From: Spirochaetae bacterium HGW-Spirochaetae-4
GTDB lineage: Bacteria > Spirochaetota > Spirochaetia > Sphaerochaetales > Sphaerochaetaceae
Assembly (NCBI GenBank): GCA_002839335.1
Contig: PGXU01000001.1
Location: forward strand, 101,687-165,686
Direction of reading: 5' to 3'
Length of the DNA stretch: 64,000 nt
The first letter of the stretch is position 1. Each line of letters begins with the position of its first letter. The notes under the pieces were generated by a model. That model was not told the DNA's origin. It saw nothing but the letters and a program-made list of their open reading frames with translations, and ran no database searches. Positions 58,460-64,000 of the stretch are shown one piece after another. A program made the position numbers and the translations under genes.

Positions 58460-59137
58460 CTACAATCTCCTCTTGCTGCCTACCAACAGGAATATCACGG
58501 CATAAAAGAGCAACACCGCATGCGCGACAAGCATTCCTGCGCTGTCACCTTCATAAATGGCAAGCAAACCATGCGGGAGCCAGTATGTCGGCAAAAACAT
58601 GATATATCCGATCAGTGAACGGGGCAAGAGGAACAATGGGATGGAAATGCCGCTGGCCAGGCACATGATCGAGGCGACACCCGAGAATACCCCGAAGGAG
58701 AGGTTGAACGTCCTGAACAACGAGTTCCATGCCAAGGAGAATGCGATGCACATGATGCTGAAGGAGAAGTAGAGGGCGAATATGAGCAGCCTGTCGAATA
58801 CCGCATCGCCGTATATGACAAGGCTCCCGATCAGAAACAATACGATCTGCACCGTAATCAGGGTCAGGTATGCCAGCAGGTGGTTGGACAGGTACCGGAA
58901 GGTTCCCAATGGCGAGGCTGCGATCCGGACGACGATTCCCTTCATGCGGTCCTCGACGACAGGTCTGGTCAACAGGAAGGTCGAGTAGACCAGGACCAGG
59001 CCATAGAGGCTGATTCCCATGGGAAATCCGTCCGCGTTGGCGGGAATGAACAGGAGGGAGAAGGGTATCAGCAGGATAAGCAGGATGTTCAACGGCTGGC
59101 GGATATCCTCGCGTATGGCAAATAGGTAGAGATTCAT
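58460..59137 (-). CDS. ABC-2 type permease
   Basis: Six-TM; VYSTFLLTRPVVEDRMKGIVVRIAASPLGTFRYLSNHLLAYL. Confidence 0.85.
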   Translation of the reverse strand: MNLYLFAIREDIRQPLNILLILLIPFSLLFIPANADGFPMGISLYGLVLVYSTFLLTRPVVEDRMKGIVVRIAASPLGTFRYLSNHLLAYLTLITVQIVLFLIGSLVIYGDAVFDRLLIFALYFSFSIMCIAFSLAWNSLFRTFNLSFGVFSGVASIMCLASGISIPLFLLPRSLIGYIMFLPTYWLPHGLLAIYEGDSAGMLVAHAVLLFYAVIFLLVGSKRRL

Positions 59138-59865
59138 GATGTCACCTTTCCGATCAACGGTCGTATGAGGAAAAAGAGTCCGATGGTGAGGGCAAGCAGG
59201 GGGAGTGTGCCTGCGAGCGCTTGTCCGATATTGTTTTCGAATATTCCAAGGATCGCTGTCTTGCCCAAGGCCATGGGGGTAAGGTATTTCTCGACTGCGA
59301 TGATCACGGGGGTGTCGGGGAGGGGGAAATAGAGGCCGGCGAGCATCGGTGCGATCGAACCGTAGGTGCTGATTATGATATTCGCGGTCTTAACCGAACC
59401 CGATGCCAACATGATCACAGATCCGAGCAGTTGGTGGAACACGATCGAGAGTATCATGACCACCAGGACAAGCGGTAGTGACGGCAACGTTGCACCCAAG
59501 ACGAACTTGGCAAACAGCAGGACCACAATGGTCTGCAGGAAACTGACCAGCACCGATGTTGTCAATATGGAGAGGATCAGGCTGCGCGGATTGCAGGGCG
59601 AGGCGAACAGGCGGTCGCGCATGGGGGAGAAGAAATCGGATCCCATGGTCTCGAAGCTCAAGGAGGCCCCATAGATTTGGAAGGTGAGTGCGAACCCCAC
59701 GGTCAATACCGTGAGATAGGGGATGGGGGATCCGTTGATTTCCGAGACGAAGGCTGTTCCTTTGAAGATGAAGTTGAAGAATGCGATGAGCAGCACGGGA
59801 AAGGCTATGAGGATCAGGTGGGCGAATATGTCGCGGGAACTGCGGATAAGGTTGAATTTGAACAT
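59134..59865 (-). CDS. ABC-2 type permease
   Basis: Six-TM; SLSFETMGSDFFSPMRDRLFASPCNPRSLILS; 4-nt overlap with neighbour. Confidence 0.85.
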   Translation of the reverse strand: MFKFNLIRSSRDIFAHLILIAFPVLLIAFFNFIFKGTAFVSEINGSPIPYLTVLTVGFALTFQIYGASLSFETMGSDFFSPMRDRLFASPCNPRSLILSILTTSVLVSFLQTIVVLLFAKFVLGATLPSLPLVLVVMILSIVFHQLLGSVIMLASGSVKTANIIISTYGSIAPMLAGLYFPLPDTPVIIAVEKYLTPMALGKTAILGIFENNIGQALAGTLPLLALTIGLFFLIRPLIGKVTS

Positions 59866-59866
59866 G

Positions 59867-60799
59867 TCAGGCCTCGTCGCGGAGTTGTTTCCCGGTAAGT
59901 GTCAGAAAGACATCCTCCAGGTTCGGTTGCTTCGAGTTTATGTTTACGATCGTCTGGTCGGCGAGCACGGCGATGATCTTGTCGATGATGGTGATGCCTC
60001 CCGGAACGATTATGTGGTACTGGTTGTTTTCCAATGCGACTTCCTTGATTTCCGGAATTGCGCGCAATGCCTTCAGTTTTTCTTCCGATGCGATACGCAC
60101 GTCTATGAGCATGTGCGCATCACCTTTGATCCGCGCGATGAGTTCGGGCAAGGTGCCGCTTGCGATCGTGTGGCCCTGGTCCATGATGCAGATGCTGGAG
60201 GCCACCGCTTCGACTTCCTCGATGTAGTGGGACGTGTAGAGGATGGTTGTTCCTTTCGATGCCAGCTGCTTGACGAATTCGAGGATGAAGTTGCGCGACT
60301 GGGGGTCGATGCCGACGGTCGGTTCGTCCATGATGATCAGTTCGGGATCGTGCATGAGCGAGCACCCGATATTCAACCGCCGCTTCATACCTCCGCTGAA
60401 GTGTTTGGTCTTTTCCCGCAGGCGTCCTTCCAGGCCGATGATCTTGGCGACTTCGAGGCTTCTTGTCGCCAGCTGCTCCTTCGTCATGCCGTAGAGGCTT
60501 CCGAAGAATTCGAGGTTCTCCTTCGCGGTCATCTCCTCATAGATCGTCAGTTCCTGTGTCACATACCCGATGCGACGTTTGATTTCCTTGTTCTTTCCAT
60601 CCTGGTGGATGCCGAACACCGATATTTCCCCGTCGTCTATCGGGATCAGGCCGATTATGGCGCGTATACAGGTGGTTTTTCCAGCTCCGTTCGGTCCGAG
60701 CAATCCGATTACTTCGCCTTTCCTCATGTCCAGGCTGAAGGTATCGAGCGCCAGGTTGTTTCCGAATCGTTTCATGACATTTTCAATGTGGATGATCAT
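59867..60799 (-). CDS. ABC transporter ATP-binding protein (ABC-2/daunorubicin-type)
   Basis: MIIHIENVMKRFGNNLALDTFSLDMRKGEVIGLLGPNGAGKTTCIRAIIGL; HFSGGMKRRLNIGCSLMHDPELIIMDEPTVGIDPQSR. Start corrected to 60799. Confidence 0.93.
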   Translation of the reverse strand: MIIHIENVMKRFGNNLALDTFSLDMRKGEVIGLLGPNGAGKTTCIRAIIGLIPIDDGEISVFGIHQDGKNKEIKRRIGYVTQELTIYEEMTAKENLEFFGSLYGMTKEQLATRSLEVAKIIGLEGRLREKTKHFSGGMKRRLNIGCSLMHDPELIIMDEPTVGIDPQSRNFILEFVKQLASKGTTILYTSHYIEEVEAVASSICIMDQGHTIASGTLPELIARIKGDAHMLIDVRIASEEKLKALRAIPEIKEVALENNQYHIIVPGGITIIDKIIAVLADQTIVNINSKQPNLEDVFLTLTGKQLRDEA

Positions 60800-60884
60800 T
60801 TGCAGTACCTCGAGTCCCAGTATAGGCAAGGCCCATGGATCGGGATAGTGACAATTGTAATGTTTGGAAGGGGATTCGCTTTGG

Positions 60885-61244
60885 TTAGATGAATCTTCCT
60901 GCATCAACGGAGAATAGCGCGGCGAGTCGCTTGGCCATTTGTCGACTGATGGGCTTGTAGTCCCGCTCCATGTCGGAGATGAACTGCTTGGCTACACCAA
61001 GTTTCTCGGCAAGCTGGATTTGCGTGAGATTTTGCATCGTGCGGTAAAACCGCAGGTTCTTGCCGGGGGAATCCTCACCTTGCAGGTTCTTGTACCAAAC
61101 CATTTCTTCCACAGGCATCAGATTGCCATCATCCTCAATGCTCATGGCGTCCCCATACTCCAGCTTGAGAGAATCGATCAGTGTGCAAGGGATATTTCCT
61201 TCTACGCGGAATTCAATAGGGTGCTTTTTCACGACTACCAACAT
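60885..61244 (-). CDS. XRE-family HTH antitoxin (HigA-like)
   Basis: LRFYRTMQNLTQIQLAEKLGVAKQFISDMERDYKPISRQMAKRLAALFSV; downstream of a RelE/HigB-like ORF. Confidence 0.8.
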   Translation of the reverse strand: MLVVVKKHPIEFRVEGNIPCTLIDSLKLEYGDAMSIEDDGNLMPVEEMVWYKNLQGEDSPGKNLRFYRTMQNLTQIQLAEKLGVAKQFISDMERDYKPISRQMAKRLAALFSVDAGRFI

Positions 61245-61480
61245 AATACACCTCCACGATGTACTGATCCTCTACCTTTTTCCAGCACGCTACCCAACGA
61301 TAAGCAAGATGACAATGAAACGTGTTGCTGCCCAGCTTGCTGTATTTTTTTGTATCCTGGCTGGGCGGGTCCTGAAAGTCTGATATCATCAACCAACTTC
61401 TTCAGGGTAATCTGTGCATTCCTTGGCATTTCCCTGATAATCCGCTCAAACTTTGATGACATCACCACAGCATAGTTCAT
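61213..61480 (-). pseudogene. RelE/HigB-like toxin, frameshifted at a 7-A homopolymer
   Basis: Track ORF 61235..61480 loses similarity after QPGYKK; removing one A gives ...GYKKYSKLGSNTFHCHLAYRWVACWKKVEDQYIVEVYYVGSREKAPY*, ending at 61213. Confidence 0.75.
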
Positions 61481-61486
61481 GCGTTA

Positions 61487-61509
61487 AAGTACTACAATAT
61501 ATAGTACTT
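61487..61509. promoter_or_regulatory. Toxin-antitoxin operator candidate (AAGTACT-N9-AGTACTT)
   Basis: Perfect 7-bp inverted repeat immediately upstream of the toxin ORF, abutting TTGACA on the minus strand (61514-61509). Confidence 0.55.
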
Positions 61510-61637
61510 GTCAAGGTTTCGATTCGATAGAGAAAAAATCCTGTCTAAAAGAGACCAGGTGTCTTAGATACTATTTGATAACCTATAGCAATTTATAACC
61601 TACCGTAATCATATTGTGTTAGAATGAGTGAAATAAA

Positions 61638-63830
61638 ATGATAAAAAGTAAGGGATTAATTACTTCATCATTATTTCTTGCTCTTCTAGTCTCAATTCTA
61701 AGTTGTGTACAAACCCAGGAAGTTGATCCAATTTCTCCATATAGTGAGCCAATAGTTACCGACTCGGTTGAACAGAACGCAATTGCGAGTCTTGATGAAG
61801 AGGTGCTCTCCACTGAGACCAAAGAAGAACAGAATAAAGCTTTGGACTTCACCAAAAGTAAAGATATAGGAGATGAAGAATCTCAGGCAGATGTGAACAT
61901 TATTGCAAGTCATGCCGAATCCAATGAAATCCTGGATGAAGTAACACAAAGTGAAATTGTTGTTCCTTCTGGAGAGCCAGTATTAATATTGGTAGAATCA
62001 AGGCCAGCCTCAGAACTTACTGAACAACCTTCGGAGAATCTGCATAAATCATTGCTAGTCAAAGAAGAATCATCAGTTGCTTCAGTTCCTGATTCTCCTC
62101 TCCAAGCAGAAATACCAACGTTTGCAACTTCCCTGCAAGAGCCAGTTGTGGAAGAAAATGAACTAACTAATTTGGAGAGTACAGAGGGGGCGCAAATGCC
62201 AAATTCACTTATATTGCCCATTCTATTTATTATATCAGTTGTTATTCTAACTATTCTTTTCATATTACTAAAAGCGGCGAAAACCAAATTGAAGAATACC
62301 AATCAAAATTTCAAATACTTGGGAGAAGAGCTTGATGAAGCGAGACAAATGCTTGTTGAAACAAAAAATGAGTTATCAGAAAAGCGTGAACGTCTTCGAT
62401 ACTCAGAAGAAGAATTGAGTAATGCAAGCAGAAGGATCCTTGAACTTGGCATTACTGATATCGAATCTGCAAAGAGCATAATGGAGGGGTTTCAGAAGGA
62501 AATACAAACATTGGAGGCCGAAGTCGCGAATCTTTATACTTATCAAGTTGAATTGAAAGGAAAGAATATTAATCTTAGCCAGGAACTTCAAAAACTAGAT
62601 ACAAGGATTGCCAATCAATCAAGGAAACTTATTAGAGCCCGAGAATTATCTTCCGCAGTAGAGCATGCGGTCGAAAGATTCTTTAGGATTGATATCCCAA
62701 CGGAATACTACAGACCTTTGACAGATGAAGAAAAAGTAGATATCGATTCTATCGCTCCTTCGGTTATGTTGAACCTCAATTATATGAATTACCAGGAACT
62801 CCGGAAGGAATTTAGAGCGAACCAGAAACAGATAGAGTCACTTCTCGAAGAATATGCGCAGCGTTATACAACAAAGGCAAACCAATCCATCTACAAGCTA
62901 ATGGTAATTGCATTACGCTCAGAATTACAGAATATTCTGTATAATCTGAAACATGAGAAGCTTGACAATGCATTGTTCCAAGTTCAATCGTTGATATCGA
63001 AATACCTGGTGATTGTTTCCGATGGTAATCAACAAATTGCTGGGACTATGCGTAAATTTATCGGAGAGTTGGAACACTTGTTCGACAGTTCTGTTAGAAT
63101 TGAATATGAGTACTACATAAAGAAAGAACAGGCACGGCAAGAACAGCTTGCCCTACGTCAGCAAATGCGAGAGGAAGCGGAAGAACGGAAGCGTTTGGAG
63201 GAACAGAAGAAGCAGGTGGCTCTTGAAGAGTCGAAGTATCAGGCTGAGATTGAGAAGATTCAGGACTTGTTGGCTCAGGAGCCGGAAGATTCTGAAAGAA
63301 GGGCAGACATAGAAGCGAAACTTCAGGAGCTCAATGTTCAGCTTGATCTTGTTGAAGAGAAAAAGGAAGAAATCACCAAACTTCAAAATGGCAAGGCCGG
63401 TAATGTGTATATCATCAGCAATCTCGGTTCGTTCGGAGACAAAGTATTCAAGGTCGGTATGACCAGACGTTTGGACCCTCAAGAAAGAGTTGATGAGCTC
63501 GGCAGCGCGAGTGTTCCATTCAAGTTCGATGTGCATAGTTTTATCTTTTCTGAAGATGCTGTCGGTTTAGAAAACGAAATGCACAATCGATTACGTGCAA
63601 GACGATTGAATAAAGTTAATCTTCGGAAAGAATTCTTTGAAGTCTCTTTGGATGAACTTGAGCAGATAGTACTTGATATCAACCCGACAGCCGCTTTTAA
63701 CAGGACTATGCTTGCAGAGGATTACAAGCAATCGCTCTCCTTGGGAGAAGAGGAAATTCCACTTTCCAACTCCGATGATACTATTGAACAATCCGATGAA
63801 GATGATCCAGATAATGGTGAAAACGATTAG
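61638..63830 (+). CDS. Membrane-anchored DUF4041-like coiled-coil protein with C-terminal T5orf172/GIY-YIG-like domain and N-terminal lipoprotein signal
   Basis: MIKSKGLITSSLFLALLVSILSC lipobox; TM ~190-212; MNYQELRKEFRANQKQIESLLEEYAQRYTTKANQSIYKLMVIALRSELQNILYNLKHEKLD (DUF4041-like); GNVYIISNLGSFGDKVFKVGMTRRLDPQERVDELGSASVPFKFDVHSFIFSEDAVGLENEMHNRLRARRLNKVNLRKEFFEV (T5orf172-like). Confidence 0.85.
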   Translation: MIKSKGLITSSLFLALLVSILSCVQTQEVDPISPYSEPIVTDSVEQNAIASLDEEVLSTETKEEQNKALDFTKSKDIGDEESQADVNIIASHAESNEILDEVTQSEIVVPSGEPVLILVESRPASELTEQPSENLHKSLLVKEESSVASVPDSPLQAEIPTFATSLQEPVVEENELTNLESTEGAQMPNSLILPILFIISVVILTILFILLKAAKTKLKNTNQNFKYLGEELDEARQMLVETKNELSEKRERLRYSEEELSNASRRILELGITDIESAKSIMEGFQKEIQTLEAEVANLYTYQVELKGKNINLSQELQKLDTRIANQSRKLIRARELSSAVEHAVERFFRIDIPTEYYRPLTDEEKVDIDSIAPSVMLNLNYMNYQELRKEFRANQKQIESLLEEYAQRYTTKANQSIYKLMVIALRSELQNILYNLKHEKLDNALFQVQSLISKYLVIVSDGNQQIAGTMRKFIGELEHLFDSSVRIEYEYYIKKEQARQEQLALRQQMREEAEERKRLEEQKKQVALEESKYQAEIEKIQDLLAQEPEDSERRADIEAKLQELNVQLDLVEEKKEEITKLQNGKAGNVYIISNLGSFGDKVFKVGMTRRLDPQERVDELGSASVPFKFDVHSFIFSEDAVGLENEMHNRLRARRLNKVNLRKEFFEVSLDELEQIVLDINPTAAFNRTMLAEDYKQSLSLGEEEIPLSNSDDTIEQSDEDDPDNGEND

Positions 63831-63901
63831 ACAGCATGTACCCGATCATAAAAATCTAGAAAGTTGGAATTCAAAAATTTTGAATACAAAGTGTAAAACA
63901 C

Positions 63902-64000
63902 GGGCTCTTCCGCAAAACGTGTGGTCAAGTGGTGAAAGGAGGGGCGTGTGCGCGGAGGGGACGGCAGGAGGATCGCGGTTGCAAAAAGGGACGGAATTCC
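63902..64000 (+). mobile_element. Possible insertion-sequence end (ISL3-like terminal sequence)
   Basis: gggctcttccgcaaaacgtgtgg resembles ISL3-family ends as remembered; composition changes abruptly here. No transposase visible in the window. Confidence 0.25.

Noticed and set aside
1-64000. CRISPR arrays, tRNA, rRNA, tmRNA
   Set aside because: No regularly spaced repeats and no recognisable tRNA/rRNA signatures seen by eye; a tRNAscan/Infernal run would be needed to exclude them formally.

Overview
The window is about 64 kb of a dense bacterial chromosome. Gene content (FadL/UPF0164-like barrel, TRAP and BMP/PnrA-type importers, rubrerythrin/desulfoferrodoxin/ferritin oxidative-stress genes, MMPL + LolA-like + DUF1302-like trio) suggests an anaerobic spirochaete, possibly Sphaerochaeta-like; this is an inference and was not tested. 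No tRNA, rRNA or CRISPR array was recognised. Most of the window is ordinary metabolic, transport and signalling genes. The points I would look at again are: (1) a low-GC right end (~60.9-63.85 kb) with an XRE/HigA-like antitoxin next to a RelE/HigB-like toxin frameshifted at a 7-A run, then a 730-aa protein combining a lipoprotein signal, a TM helix, a DUF4041-like coiled coil and a C-terminal T5orf172/GIY-YIG-like domain; (2) three tandem paralogous small lipoproteins (51.7-53.5 kb), each followed by a homologous hairpin; (3) a 43-nt intergenic repeat (41/43 identical) at 5.6 kb and 52.9 kb, the second copy inside a strongly structured segment; (4) a dehydrogenase/FGGY kinase/class I aldolase/BMP-ABC importer operon that looks like a complete uptake-oxidation-phosphorylation-cleavage pathway of unknown substrate; (5) several well-formed regulatory regions (TetR, MarR/ferritin, PadR, GGDEF leader, flavodoxin). 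Start codons were adjusted by eye from RBS and signal-peptide evidence. All family calls are from reading the proteins; no database search was run.
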